A stretch of 64,000 nucleotides of DNA from Caprimulgus europaeus (lineage: Eukaryota > Chordata > Aves > Caprimulgiformes > Caprimulgidae): positions 7,378,001 to 7,442,000 of the forward strand of contig OU015541.1 in NCBI GenBank assembly GCA_907165065.1. Reading direction: 5' to 3'. A program made the translations under genes and the position numbers. The notes beneath the pieces are model-generated. The model was given only the letters and a program-made list of their open reading frames with translations, did no database searches and was not told where the DNA came from. Shown here in pieces: positions 1 through 12,997 of this stretch; position 1 is the first letter of the stretch, and each line of letters begins with the position of its first letter.

Positions 1-3000
1 GAAGATTTCAACAGCCAAAATGCCAAAAAGGTCATTAAATCATATCAGAAAAACAATATGTTCATAGCTTTCATACATTTAGTCTTGCCAGTAAATCTTC
101 TGGTTGATGCTTGGACCACCTACCGATGATACTCAAAGAGAAGGAGAAATAGGGAGACTCAGAGAGATGAATTAAATTAAAACCAAATGACATGAAGCCT
201 GGCACAGTGGGATCTTTAATTTTCTACTCTATGAATCCAGAATAAGCAAAAAACCAAAACAAAGCACAGTGGCTTGACTTTATCTAAGTTAATTCTCTCT
301 ATATTAGCAGGGCTTAACTGAATAATCCTGAGTAATGTGTGCACCCCACATTATTGCATGCAATTTGTATGTGGGAGGTGCAGGATTCAGAAAACATATG
401 GAACATGGAAAACAAATGACAGGGTGTGCTTTTACACTCACTTTGGCTATACTTATCACTCTTGTTGATATTTTTTTCCAGACATGAAATATGAGTGTAG
501 GAACTTTCACCCTAATCTCTTTGGAAAAGTACTGAGAGTTATTTTTTTGTTCATTTGTGATTTATAGAAGAAGGCCACCACATAACTCCTGGGAGCACAG
601 ACAATGTTTTAAAAAAACACTGATCAAATAAACAGAATTACCTCCCCCATTGTTTTTTCCCTGGATGACAAACCTGGGTTTTGCACTGTGTAAAACCAAG
701 GCCAATAGATTAGGGCTCCACAAGATTATGGAGAGAAGTGAATTACTGAACTGGGAGCCCACCCCCAGCCTATCTGTCTATGTAGTTCTTGTCTAAGAAA
801 AAATGTCACTGCAGCTGTTTGCTCCTGAGCTGAGCAAGCATGAAGGAAGTATTAAGTTTGTCCTTCTCCAGTGGAAAAGCAGGATGTTCACTTCACATGA
901 ACATAGGCAGAAACAGACCACAGGATTGTTATTCTCAGAGGGACTCTTCTTCTGTGATTTCCCTTGGAATGTAGATCAAGAGGTGGGTAAAAGGCAACAT
1001 CATTCTTTTTAATGACCCTGTAAAGAAAGTTGGCAGCCATGAGGACACAGTCCCAACAGTGATCAGTGCCAGCAGCTTGCTTTGCCCCCAGAAATATAGT
1101 TGGTATTGTGCAGCCACTGTTGTGCTTGGAGCACTGATGCACATGTGGCTACAGAGATCATATGAAGAGTGGCTGAGGGCAGAGACAAGGATCTGGACAG
1201 AAAAGTCCTTCTAAATCTTGTCTTGAAATAAGAGAGAAGAGAGGTGGAGCTGTGTGGTGGAGATATCTACTGGCACTACTGTGCACTACACCAGTGTATC
1301 GGTGACGTATTGAGACAGATAATTTCAGGTAATCTGTGTGGCTCATGGTATAAACTTGAGGGTTTTCAGAAATTGGGAGTGTTTAAGGTTTCATTAAATG
1401 ACCATGAAAACAGCAGTTTCACATTTGAGATTTCAACAGCTCTCCAACAAGAGAAAAACACTTGTCTGCACACAGAGTCCCAGAAGGGATCAAACTGGTA
1501 TTTTCCATACTATCCAAACAGAACAAGCAGTTTTGCCTCCTCTGAACTACTGGTCCATGCTAGTATAAGCTCTGCAGTAAGACTGCAAGTCTTGCTCTGC
1601 AAACAGTTGAGAGAGGAATCTTTTGAAGGTGGTATTTTTATAGTGTCATGGGAAACTCCCAGGGAAAGCAGAACAGAGAATGGAATCAAGTGTGATGCCC
1701 TTAGGTCAAGGTGCTTGTTATCACTTCTGCACTCTGGGTGTGATTCCTTCCTTAGCCATGTGCAAAGAGCAAGCACGAAGGCTCAGCACTTTTCTAACTG
1801 CCATGGGCTGGTTTGTACATCCTCTGCTGTCTGCCTTGGGATTGGGCATCTCCAGAGCTCACCCCAAGAGACCTCACAGTTGTGCCCAAGTTTCTGCAGC
1901 AATCAGGAAGGGCTCTTGCATGTTCTGTGCAGCTCTGGGAGCAGGGAAAGATAACCTCATCCAGCTGAAGAAGATTTTGAACTGTAAATCTGAAGGCTGG
2001 GAGAGTGCTCTGGAATGGTACTACATGTCTGTCCTGTTCTTACACTCTTATACTGGTCATGGTCAGAGATGGACACAACAGACCTTTAAGATAACCTTGT
2101 ATGGCTATTCTGATGTTCTTACCTCACTACTCTTCAGCTTTATGATAAGAGCAGAAAAATGTTATGAAGAAGCAGTGTTCAGCTATAGAGTACATCTCCT
2201 TTTACAAAGGATTGTGCATGTTTAGGGCAAGAGAATAGAATATGAACACAAAACATGGCAATCGTTCACTTATAGCTGGAGGCTACAGGCTCCACAGCAC
2301 AGAGAAAGCTCAGCCTGGCAGTGATGCAAAGAGCAAATATCCCAACGGGGACCAGGGAAGCTCCCTCAAGCACTGGGGCCTTTGGAGCTCGAGGGACTGC
2401 GTGGTACAGTGTAACGTGACCTTGACCTTCACCAGACGGTGCAGAGCACTGCTGGGACAGGCAGAGGAGGGAACAAAAGAGCTTGTGGAGGTCATGGCCT
2501 TCCTGATCTGTATTTTGGGTGAGCTTGAATGCTGAACTTTTTTAGTTTTCCAGTGCAGGCTAATCTCACCATTTTCATCACCTCCTGAAGCTCTTGGGGA
2601 GTTGTGATAATCATGGATGAGCATGGTAGTAGAAAGGGAAACCAGAGGATGCTGAGAATGCCCTGGTAAACTGTGTCCCCATACCCTTGACTTTCTTTTC
2701 CTGGCCTGCTTTGCCTCGCAGCTGCTGGTGTGTGCCCAGAGTTTCCATGCTGATCACTTGATAATAAATTGAAAAGAGACTGCTGGAGTACAGGGGCGCA
2801 GGGACTCTGTGCATCCGTTCACTCTGAGGCTTGTGATCCTCTGCAGTACAGGCTTCCCAAAGGATGAACTCCTTCTCCTTTATCTGTACCCCCTCTGCTG
2901 TAGGAAAACACCAAGCAGATGGTCTTGGCTGGCCTGAGAAAATGTGGGCAAGAGGAGGCAGCAACTGCCACTGCACAGACCACTCTGCCGCTTGATCAGA

Positions 3001-5839
3001 CGCAGCTGCTGGAGGAGGTGGAGTGGAGAGAAACAACCACATCAAAGTCACTCTAGCCACCTCTCCTTTCCCTTCAAAAATGTCACTGCGGCATACTCCA
3101 CTTTCTGTAACAATGTTTATCATTGTTCTTCGATTGTCTGGGACAATAAATGGTTAGAAATGAGCATATATCACCAGGAAATCTCTGCCTGCCCCTTCCC
3201 CCAAGCAGTGTCATAAAAACGTACAAATTCACATTAATAATGAAGTGCATTTCCCCGAGAAGCCACTGTGTATCTCAGGGAGAGCAGGCAAGGTGGCAGT
3301 TGCTGCAGAGTTTCCTATTAAAGAGCAGAGCAAATACTCATAAATCTGATGAGGGGCCAAAGCACATGTTAGGGCTGTCTCCCTCTTAATGGAACCTTTT
3401 CTGAAATGAAAAAAATATATATCTTGATACATTCAGGGTATTCATTAGACATGACAACCTCCTCCACTCCCCCATCCTTCCCTCCCCCACTCCTGCATGT
3501 GCTGACCCCTGGCAGAAGAGCTGGCGCTGAGTGCTGGCAGGGAGGGATTTTGGAGGGGAGGAGGAATTGTTTTGTTTTAATAAAGGGATTGTGCAAATTT
3601 ACTACAATGAACAAGTCCCCTCTTGGCCCTGTATCTCCCTCCTTCCCTCCACTCCAGCAAGCTGCTGCTGTTCCCTCTGTCTCTGACCCTCAACATGCTC
3701 TCCTCTTGGCTGCCCAGCTTCTGTCATGTCCTGTGGCTGTCCTGTCTGTCCATCTGCTGGGGAGGAGAGCCCACAGAGCCAGTGCTGCACTCTAAAGCAG
3801 GATCCCCCTTCAAACTTGAGTGTAGGAAACCTTTCCTGACATCTCACACCTTCAAGGACTTGGCCAACTCATGCTCTTGGGAAAATATGATTCTCCAGAC
3901 ACAGGGAGGTGACAGGATGAGTGTTGGTACCCTCTCAGGGTCTGAGATCTTGCTACCTGATGCAATGTCTTAATGTTATAACAGGCTGGAAACCCAGGAT
4001 TTTCTGCCCTTTTCCTGAAGGTTAGATGCTCTTGAAAAAGAAACACCATCACAATTACAACCCAAACTCTGTGCTGCGTGTTGCTTGTTCTACCTCATTC
4101 CTGTTCTCACAGGCAGGTTCCTGAGTTGGAGCTGCACTTGTGTAAATCCCGTGAGACTCTGCTGATGTGTGAAAGCTAGAGTAAAGGCTTGATCCTTTCT
4201 GACTCAATGGATCCTGCCTAGATGAACAAAGACCCACTTCTGAACCAAGGAGATGGGAAGAGATGGAAGAATGAGGCTTGAAGACTACAGCTTAATAATA
4301 ATGAATTATTTGTTCATTATCCCAATAAATAGTGAAAAATCTCCTCCTCTTTTCCTCCTCCCATAGTGCTGTATCTGTGATGTTCCTCATTTTCCATCTG
4401 TGCTCCATCATATTTGCACCGAGTGATCACCCTGCTAAGTTACATCATTTTTATTGAAAGGTGCTTTTGAGGACTGGATACTGCTCATGTCTTTTCCTTT
4501 TGTTATTGATCTTTGTAGTTTGATTGCTGAGGTGTAAAATGTATAAATAAGACTCAGATACCCTTCCTTTGAAATCTCACCAGGTAAAAATATTCTGATA
4601 TAGATTATGAAGGCTGTAGCATTTAATAATATCAGATGCAGCAAGGAGAAGGCAAGATTTTTATATCCTTATTAATACTGAATGCTTGAGGTGCTATTCA
4701 AGGTCAGTTAAAATCTGATTGAAATACTTAAAAGTTGCTGCTTTTTTGTGAGCAGAAGAGTTCCTGCCTTTTAGGGTCAGGAACTGTCATATACAGTATC
4801 CTTATACAGAGCCTAGAAACAATATGGGTTGACCCAGTGGGTTGGATGCTCTAATGCAATGTTAAATAATACTGATCTTAATAGCAACCTGTAGGGATCA
4901 TAAAAAGCAAGTAAATCTGCACTGATATATCTGTGCTGACACCCTCTGATGTATCATCTGGCCTGACCCTGCTCTCAGGGAAGCCAAGAACACACTATTA
5001 TTGGTTTTACAAGGACTATTGCTAGATTGAAAAAATGCTATCCAGAAAAATTTTGAAGATTTTAAAAATGTTAAATTAAAAAAATAATAATCTTGATTTA
5101 CCACTTTAGAGACACAGTGATAAATTTCAAAGGTTTAGGGGAACTGACGCTTCATCAGAGCAGGATTATTTTGAGGCAGTGGTGGGTTGGAGGTAGTTCT
5201 TTGCTGAGGATGGGCTCTGTGTCTCTCCTCCAGCACAGCAGAGAGGCCAACCTTTTCCTATCCCCTCTCTTTTTATCTCCTTCGTGGTGCTCAGCAGTTT
5301 TACCCAGCTTATCCCAACAAAAGTCTATTTTAAAATGGGATTTCCCCACAGAATTTTTTCACCACTGAGAAGTCATAATTTTCCAACAAGATATTGCCAG
5401 AAAAGTCTCATTCAAACTGAATAATCAAGGCTTTCATTACAATGAACCCTCTCTTTCTGGCTGGTGACACAGTAAGCAGAACCTTCAGTTTTGCTGGTAA
5501 ATTCTGCTTACAGAATTGTGGTGGAAACGATTGCAGGCAGCTACATCCCAGCATGTCTGATTCTCCTGAAAAGGTCTCTCAGTTTTTAATGTTTGTTGCT
5601 AAGAAGAAATGAAAGATGAAGAGCAAGCTAAATTCTCTAAGATACAGTTTTGGACTACTAGTGCATACAATTGTCTTTGCCCATGTAAGACCAATAGTGG
5701 CTAACAGTGGAACATGATGTTCAGAGCAGCTCCTACTGTTTCATAGGGATGAGAAAATAAAATCCACAGAAGAAAAAAAATCTTCTATTTTGGTATACTT
5801 AACACATACAGTTATCTACGTGTCCTATATATCATTTAA

Positions 5840-6220
5840 CAAATTGCTTTGCAATTCTTATAGGGCGTGGTATAATGACTGATTTAAAATCACTGCATTG
5901 CTTAAACTGCATTGTTCTTCATCAAGTTGAGTCATTTTTATGTGAAGTGTCAAGCTCTCTAACAAATAACTGCTGCCAGACAAATCAAGTTCCTCATCTT
6001 AAAGCTACGGCTAAATAGTTTATAGCTTTAATCTGCTCACTGAGGTGTGCAGTCTATGACAGTAATTATAAATGCAAGGAGAAATTATAGCTGAATGCTT
6101 TAACTGCATTAGGAGCCATTTGATGAACAATCATGATTGCCTGCTCATTTTCAACAATAGAGGGCAAGTTAGTGTCAGTGCATTAGAGGATTTTCAGTTC
6201 TGCTCTGCTCTTTCTTCCAT
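5840..6220. promoter_or_regulatory. Candidate conserved regulatory block in intron 2
   Basis: It begins with a small inverted repeat AATTGC-TTT-GCAATT (5842-5856) and continues with repeated ACTGCATT words (near 5891, 5908 and 6104), TTTAATCTG and AGTAATTATAAATGC. The texture (mixed AT words, no repeat match, no long open frame) is like known intronic enhancers of developmental genes. Inference only. Confidence 0.35.
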
Positions 6221-8881
6221 TTACCACAGAATGTCAGTTGTCTCCCATAAAGTAGGAAAAAAAAAGCACTGTAGAAGCTTTAAACTTGATGGTTAAAAAA
6301 AGACAAAGGAGGAAACAGAGAGAAAAACTGTTTATCATTATGACTCATTTTTTTTTGTTTGTTTTGCAGCAGCCTTACTTTCAAATTAGTTCATCTCAGG
6401 TAGCTGCTTGTTTACTTATAAGGGTCTTTTAAAAAAGAAATCTCCTCAATCAAGTGGTAAATTTGACTCTGTAGAGACTTTTTTCTATAAAAAGTTGTAG
6501 ATAAGACCACAGAGAGCCTCGGTTACCATTCAGTTTCTAGCCAATGTCACCTAACTTTAAAGTGAGAAATACAATTCTGCCTTGTCTTTTTTCTCGGGAC
6601 AGCATAAAAATTCTAATTTAGTTGAAAAAATGAACAAATATTCTTCAAAGGTATAAGTGAACATACAAATTACTTCTAATTAAAGCCATGTTCCCTAATG
6701 TTCATGGGTTTCTTTGAAGAATAGCAATAAAAACAAATTTGAAGCGGGTTAAATGAGAATAGAGACATCTGATTGTTGTATATTACACATAATTTTACAT
6801 TACATTACTAAACCCATATCAGTTAGAAGAATTCAAGAAAACATCAAAGATGAATATAAACCAGATATATACGTCTTTACATTTAAGAATTTACAGCAAA
6901 TTTCTTATAAACAGCCTCACAGAGGTCTTAAAAATAAATCCATATACATAACACATTTTTCTACAGTACTAACCCAGATTATTCATTTATATTTTTAATG
7001 ATAGCTAACATTTTAAAATATAATCTGTAATAGTAAATTTCATTGAAATATATAAAGTATTTTATGTATTTCTAGACTTTGAGTACTCTTTCTACTGTTT
7101 TATTTCCATTTATTTGCATTTATTTTCTCTATTTTTATTTCTATTTCACTGCAGTATTGCCTAGAAGAAGTAAAGGCAAATGCATGTGCACGTTTTAAGA
7201 ATCTCAGTATGCATTATATTTCTTGTTTCTAAATACCATGCTCTACTCTAGGTTATTATTCAAATGTATACTGAATCTTAAAAATAACATGGTAAGAATA
7301 AGTAAACTCTGAAAATCCCTGTTATTTGATTTAGTCTCCTTGCAGATCTCGGGAAGAAACCATATGAATAAACTCTGGCCTCCACACTTCGAACATAGCC
7401 AGAACTTGGGTAGGCTTACAGCTCCAAAACTGTAATAAAATCTTTACAATGCTATCCAAAATACCCCATCATTTCATACAATTTGTGCTATCATGCATAC
7501 CAACTAAAATTACAGTTCCAGATAACAGTGCTATCACTCTGTCATTGCAATTTAAATATATTTTTTCAAAAGTAAGATACAACCTGCATCTTGATATAAA
7601 TTAGAAATGGATGAGTACTAAGAGGACAGCAATTTCTCGGTACCCAAAGGCAGGAAGGACAGTACCTTATTTATGTAGTTACATATCACCTGAATAACAC
7701 CCACGATGTGTCTGTGCAGGTTATTACACTGCAGAAACATTTTTTTTTTTTCCCTTGGATATTTTTTTTCCTTTGTATTCGTTCCCCAAATCCTCAGAAA
7801 TAGTAATGTGTTTATAAAGGTGGGTGTTTGGTTTGCCTCTTCGTAATAACACGGTGCTTTTAAGACCAAATCTGAAACATTTGTCATGTATTAAGCCATG
7901 AATGTGCCAAAATAACTGTCATATTAATATATTTGGCAGATAGCTTTTGTTTGATAGCACCCAAATTATTGGTTTGCTCTGATAGCTCTTGTATGAAAAC
8001 TATGAGTGTTTAAGAATGATTCATTAAGACTCGTAAGATTCAAAAAAATGAATCTTACTAATCATTAACTGGTGGGGAAGGAAGCAAAGCATGGTATATT
8101 TTTCCTAGCCAATCTCTTGTCATTTTCTGATATTTTCTCAGGGCTGTTGATTTAGTATGGTTAGATAAACAAGGAGCATTTATTTATTTGTTGAGTTCTA
8201 ATGCTGGGTTAAAAATGCCAAAACAGAAACTTAAGGGTGTTAACCCTATTTAGAAAACAAAAGTGAGTTAAACAGAATTTTGCTGGATAAAACACGAAGA
8301 AAAGATAAATCCAGTCAAATGCAGACAGCAAGTACAAGATGTGTGTAAAACTTAAATCTTGTTTGAATACTGACGTTATACTCTATAGTAATAGCTTCTA
8401 TTACCTATCCTAAAGTAACCCTTTGATTAGTGGTTTAAATTACCCAAAAGTAGCCTTTTTAATACAGTAATGTATGTAAGTGGTGCATAGTACTTGTGCT
8501 GGCTCTGTACACAGAAAGTGTTTCTCCAAGCTTCATGACTATTTGCAGGAAACAAATGTGCAATCTTCACACAAACGAGTATTCACCCTCAAAGTGCTTG
8601 CACCCTCCATTAGCCAGAGAGTAGCCACAATAGCGGGTGGCACAAGTGACAACTCACAACACATCTTTAATTCTGACTGTCTGATGAATTCATTTTCCAA
8701 ATGTTATTCAAGTAATGAACACACTGGAGAAAATCTGAATCTGCACATGATTATTCTGTGAACAGAAGCAGAGCCTGAGTCTGCTGGAGAAATTGTTGGG
8801 AATGACTAACAGAGGCTTCCTGGAAATAAACTTGTTAGAACAAAAAACTTCTGTTTGGACTTTTAGTTGATGTTCTGCATA

Positions 8882-8887
8882 TTTATT
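8882..8887 (-). promoter_or_regulatory. Possible intronic polyadenylation signal (AATAAA)
   Basis: TTTATT on the + strand reads AATAAA on the TSHZ2 sense strand, about 1.03 kb past the donor that follows the stop codon. It could end a read-through transcript that fails to splice intron 2. AATAAA is common by chance in AT-rich DNA, so support is weak. Confidence 0.2.
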
Positions 8888-9912
8888 TAAATCAAGAATA
8901 TTCAAGTTTGTGGATTAAGTAAAATTAAAAATGCAAAAATGTGTATCATCTGAATATTACATAGCATGTTATAAACATCAGTTATGGCAGTGCTTTGGAT
9001 GGTTTATCTGTCAGGACAAAATAGCAATGCTAACGTAGAAGCATCCTACTCACAAGTCTTGGAAATATTAAGTTTGTGAAAATTCTAGCTGCTTCCTCAA
9101 TTAAGCATTAACCCCTCCCTCCCACCTCCAGGTTATAAGAAAACTTGCACTAAAGCCAGTGATGTTTATGGGTTGACTAGCAATCCTACCTACATGAAAC
9201 AACATGTAATCAAACATCTTGAAGATTTAAAAAGTAATGATGGAGAGAAAGGTTAAAATGGTGACAAAAAAGGCCACTCACAACAGTAAGTGTTTAAGTA
9301 AGTGTCAAATATTAAAATATTTTACAAAATTGAGTAACCAATTATCAGCAAAAGAATAACCACTAGATCCAAACTTTTCAGAATTATTTGTAGATTCTGG
9401 GTTTGAGTTTACGAGAAACTTGGAATAATTAAGTTTTTGGTAATTTGACATTTCAATTGTCTTCTTTTCCCCCATCAAAATCAGATTTACTGGTGTGTTA
9501 GCCCTGAAGGAGGTAATAATCTTTTGGTTTTCAGTGCTTTTCTCCTGCTTTTCCCATTCTCATTGCAAGGAACAGCATTTAGTTGTTGCATTCCACACTG
9601 AAGTGCATGGGATGTATGTGTATATTGCTCATGTGAAATGAGTAATTCTTAGAAACAAAAAAGAGAGTGACAACTGGGAAAACAGCTATTTTAAAAATAT
9701 TAATGAGAAGCAACTTTACTATATAGGGCAATGTAGTTATGCATTTACCAAGCTCTCTTCTTGAAAACATTATAAAGTGGATATGTAGATGCAATTAGGT
9801 TAATGAAGCAGGAATACCTTATGCCTTTTATACTGTTTGCCTACATTTCAGAAGTACGAATGTCTTACAAAGCCTCCTTAACATGATGAAATTAAAATTC
9901 GCTATAGAGCAT

Positions 9913-9921
9913 GCATACCTT
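9913..9921 (-). other. TSHZ2: Splice donor eight bases after the TSHZ2 stop codon
   Basis: On the minus strand the stop TAA (9929-9927) is followed by CTCTTAAG and then GTATGC, a good fit to the AG|GTRWGN donor pattern. The exon would end at 9919 and intron 2 would begin at 9918. This fits a TSHZ2 structure in which most 3' UTR lies in a distant last exon. Because the junction would be far less than 50 bases past the stop, it should not trigger nonsense-mediated decay. The motif is seen; use of the site is inferred. Confidence 0.7.
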
Positions 9922-9926
9922 AAGAG

Positions 9927-12900
9927 TTATTCTTCATCCACTTCTGCTACAAATTGTGAATGGTGTTCTGGTGACTTGCTGTGTGTTTTGCTTAGATGAA
10001 GTTTTACTGCATGTTTGCTTGCAAATGTCCGACAGCACAACTTACATTTGAACTTAGAGTCTGTGTCCTCTTCTCCAGCTATTGTTTCAGGAGATCTTTG
10101 AACTGAAACTCTGGAGATTTCTTGCTCTACCTTAGTTTGCTGCTCCACAGCCAGCCTGTTCATGTCTTTCATTTGGAAACCTAGATGAGATTCTAAGTGG
10201 CTAATATAAGTAGATGGGGTTCGAAACTGAGATGCACAGTCGCTGCAATAAAAGACTGGATGTCCTTTGTCCATGTTTTTCAAAAACTTTGTTCCTCCGG
10301 TTTTCCTAAGCTGGTACTTGACGTTTGCCAGCCAATGGCTGATCGTGGTCATTGACAGTCCAGTAAATTTTGATATCTGCATGCGCTCTTGTGGGCCTAG
10401 ATCTGATAACAAATATTTACCTTCGGATGTCTGGAAGAGGCTGGAAGCAAACTGAGCTTGCAAAATGAGAAGATGCTGAGGGTTCCAGTTTGACTGTCTG
10501 CCCTTCCTTTTATGCAGAGTGGAGACTTCTGTTGAGACATCCTCAAAGCGTCGGACATCTATTTCCAATTTCATAGAGGGAATCCTTGAAGATGCAGCAG
10601 GTTTTGGTGTAGTAGCTTTGGGAAGAACTTTGACCATGTCAGCGATGTCAGACAGAGCATGTTTTTGAGGTGGAGAAGTACAAGATTGTGCTTGAGCCGA
10701 CTCAGCTTTCTTGCCTTTGGATTTGGTCAGGTCAATAGGCTGATCGTTGTTTTCAAACAAATAGTGCCTGGAGACACTTGCAGGCTTTGGTGGGGTTGGA
10801 GCAGGAGATAAAACTGGCTTCTCCATCATATTTAGATTAGGTTTGTGGAACATAGAAATTGTGCTAGAGCTGGGGCTGGAGTTGGATTGAGGCCGTAAAG
10901 GCTCAGTGGCTTTGCCCAAGTGATTGTTCAGTACTGACTGCAGCGCACTGAGAGGGTTGACACAAGGCAGTTCAGATGGATGATTGGCAGCAGCACAACC
11001 ATTAGTAAGGGAAGCTGCTGTTGGCTCCTTGAGAACTGTTTTTTCTTTTCCGCTGTCCTCTTTAATTTTGTCTTCTTCTTTCAAGGGACATGGTTCTGTC
11101 TTTTTTGGCTCCACAGAGGCTTCAGATTTGAGAAGAGGTTCTCTCTCGCTCTGGCTGAGCGAGGCAGGCTCAGCTTGGATGACCTCTTTAGCATAGTCTT
11201 TTTGTACCTCCTCCTTGTCATCAGTTTCCTTCTTCACTTGAGTGCACTGGGCCACATTTGTTGAGATAGGGACCAGAGGCATGACCTTCCACTTCGGAGC
11301 TATCGGCCTCAATTTATTTGTGATTGTTGGCCTGATTTGCAGTACTTGTGAACCCACAGGCAAAGATGGTTTAGCTCCTTCTGAGAGCTGATAAGCTGCA
11401 TGGATGCTGGGATATGCACTCCAGCTGGGCGCCCCATTTTGAGCTTTATTGATGGCTGTTGTGACAGTGTTCTCCAAGGACTTCAAAATGTCCCCACCAC
11501 CCTTTGAACCATCTTCTAAATCTTCTTCTCTGAGGTACTGGTATTTCATTGTGGGATCCAGTGGTTTCTGAAGAGTGTCTTCATAGTCTTCAGTTTTTAC
11601 TGCTTTTTCATCTTTATTTGCATCATCAGCTTTATCTTTTTTACTTTCTTTTTTTAGTTCAGAGGTGGGAGCTATGCATTCTGCAGATGATTTACTGCTT
11701 GATTTTGAAACTGGGCTCTCACTGGCTGGTGCTTCAGACAGTGATTGCATTTTTTCCACGGCTAAAGGATCCAGAACAAGTTGCTTTCCTTTCTTTGAAG
11801 CTGAACTTGTGACTTTCAAGAAATGACCAGTAACCATCATGTGGGTTGTGAGCTGCTGCAAGGTATCATGGGAACTTCCACATTCCATACACTTCAAAAT
11901 CTGGGATTTGCAGGCCTCAAACTGCCACGTGTAGCTGGCGCCGTTCTGGTAGCCGTAGCGGTTGTTAGATGATAACTGCAGGTTCGCATTCTTCTGAGGA
12001 GAAAAAGTGTCTGAGAAAGACCCTGTCGTGGAATCGGGAGAACAAGGCCTGTTAACATCAAACACACGTTTCTTTGCTGGAGTGACAATTTTTGAAGAAA
12101 TAGTTGGTACTGGCTCCTTCAAAGGCACTTTTTGGTAATGTTTTGTTTTTATCATATGAACACTCAGATCTTGAAGGGAATCAAAAGAATCACCACAGAA
12201 CATACATTTCAGAACTTTTTGTGCATCTTCCTTGTCCATGTCCTGGAAAGCCCTTTTTCGGGGCTTTGAGTAGCTGGTAGGTCTGTGCTTGTCCTTTTTA
12301 TGGTTGTCATCTTGGTAGTGCCCTGTCTCATTCATATGAACCGTTAGTTCTACCAATGTGTCGTAGGCAGCGCTGCACTGCCGGCACCGAAACCGGCTGG
12401 CGCCCGTGAATACAGTTCCACACATTTTGCTGCTCTGCCTGTAGAGCTGGACCGAGCTGAACAGGTTGGGTTTTGAGACAGGCCTGGAAGGTAAATTCTG
12501 CTGTAAGCTTTTTGACAGTGCGTCTTGGTGCCAATCAAAATCAGCTTTGTTCCCTCCATTTCTGTTGTCACAACTCCTCTTTTCAGAGTTGGACAATTTG
12601 AAACCCAGGCCTAAGCCTGTCCAATAAGAGTCTGACAGGATGTTGGCATAGACTGCTGTCATTTTATCCATGCAATCGTGTGCTTCATTCTGGGCTTTGG
12701 GATGGGCACTGGTTTTTGGGTCCTGTGGCTCTCTAGAGCAAATGCTTTTAATATCTGCCACATGGTCACTACCGTCACTTAGTAGTGATTCATTTTCTGC
12801 ATCCTGGTTAGATATGTGGCTGACAGGGGAATTCTGGTAACTAAAGTTCCCTTTCTGCTCAGGACCCACTTCGTGTTCCTCATCCGTGCCAGTGTCATTG

Positions 12901-12994
12901 CTGCCCTGGAGCTGAGCAGTTGAGTTGTTGTCATCATCATCTTCTTCCTCCTTTATATCTTCCTCTTCCTTTAAATCTTCCTCTTGGACATAAC
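9927..12994 (-). CDS. TSHZ2: Teashirt zinc finger homeobox 2, large coding exon (about 99% of the protein)
   Basis: This is a nuclear C2H2 zinc-finger/homeodomain transcription factor, and the family acts mainly as developmental repressors. The exon encodes 1,021 whole codons plus the last two bases of a split glycine codon. Numbering assumes the usual 13-residue first exon. An acidic Glu/Asp stretch spans about 19-37. Widely spaced teashirt fingers have ligands C217/C220/H233/H239, C277/C280/H293/H299 and C382/C385/H398/H404. A PIDLT motif (766-770) fits CtBP corepressor binding. The atypical homeodomain is at about 842-915 and contains SHWLANVKYQ with W901 and N904. C-terminal fingers are C930/C933/H946/H950 and C997/C1000/H1013/H1018. 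The total of about 1,035 residues matches mammalian TSHZ2 (about 1,034). The sequence follows TSHZ2 rather than TSHZ1 or TSHZ3 as I recall them, including the C-terminus VDEE. The open frame has no internal initiator: translation enters from the upstream exon, and the frame is intact. Confidence 0.97.
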
Positions 12995-12997
12995 CTG
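12995..12997 (-). other. TSHZ2: Splice acceptor of the TSHZ2 coding exon
   Basis: Read on the minus strand, the intron ends ACATTTCAG and the exon begins GTTATGTCC. Joining a G from the previous exon gives Gly-Tyr-Val-Gln, which matches the conserved Gly-Tyr-X-Gln that follows the first-exon peptide in TSHZ proteins, so the intron is phase 1. The pyrimidine tract is weak. Possible branch points are TTGAC about 15 bases upstream and TTTAAC about 35 bases upstream. Known from the family: the upstream exon encodes only about 13 residues. Confidence 0.9.

Larger units (their letters stand above)
1..9918 (-). other. TSHZ2: Part of TSHZ2 intron 2 (downstream of the coding exon)
   Basis: This is non-coding, AT-rich, mostly unique sequence. 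Open frames are scattered and mostly short. The longest (1244-1954 and 1680-2225, plus strand; 2611-3123, minus strand) match no family I recognise. At 3425-3570 there is a pyrimidine-rich then purine-rich stretch. At 5840-6220 there is a candidate regulatory block, listed separately. At 6600-9900 I see only AT-rich sequence. If the donor at 9918 were skipped, the first canonical AATAAA I found on the minus strand is at 8887-8882. Confidence 0.75.

Noticed and set aside
1244..1954. 236-codon open frame on the + strand as a protein-coding gene
   Set aside because: It opens with GTG and contains no ATG at all, has no recognisable domain, and lies in an intron; treated only as a stop-poor stretch.
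2611..3123. 170-codon ATG open frame on the minus strand
   Set aside because: Composition is that of random GC-moderate DNA (Pro/Ser/Ala runs from simple sequence), with no domain and no splice context I could support.
3470..3490. G-quadruplex motif in the C-rich stretch
   Set aside because: Only three runs of three or more C occur within loop limits; the fourth is too far away.
10267..11812. Plus-strand open frames across the TSHZ2 exon
   Set aside because: They are antisense shadows of the conserved TSHZ2 reading frame.
12867..12869. GTG at the head of the TSHZ2 open frame as a translation start
   Set aside because: The codon is an internal valine. The frame continues upstream to the splice acceptor with residues matching the TSHZ2 N-terminus.
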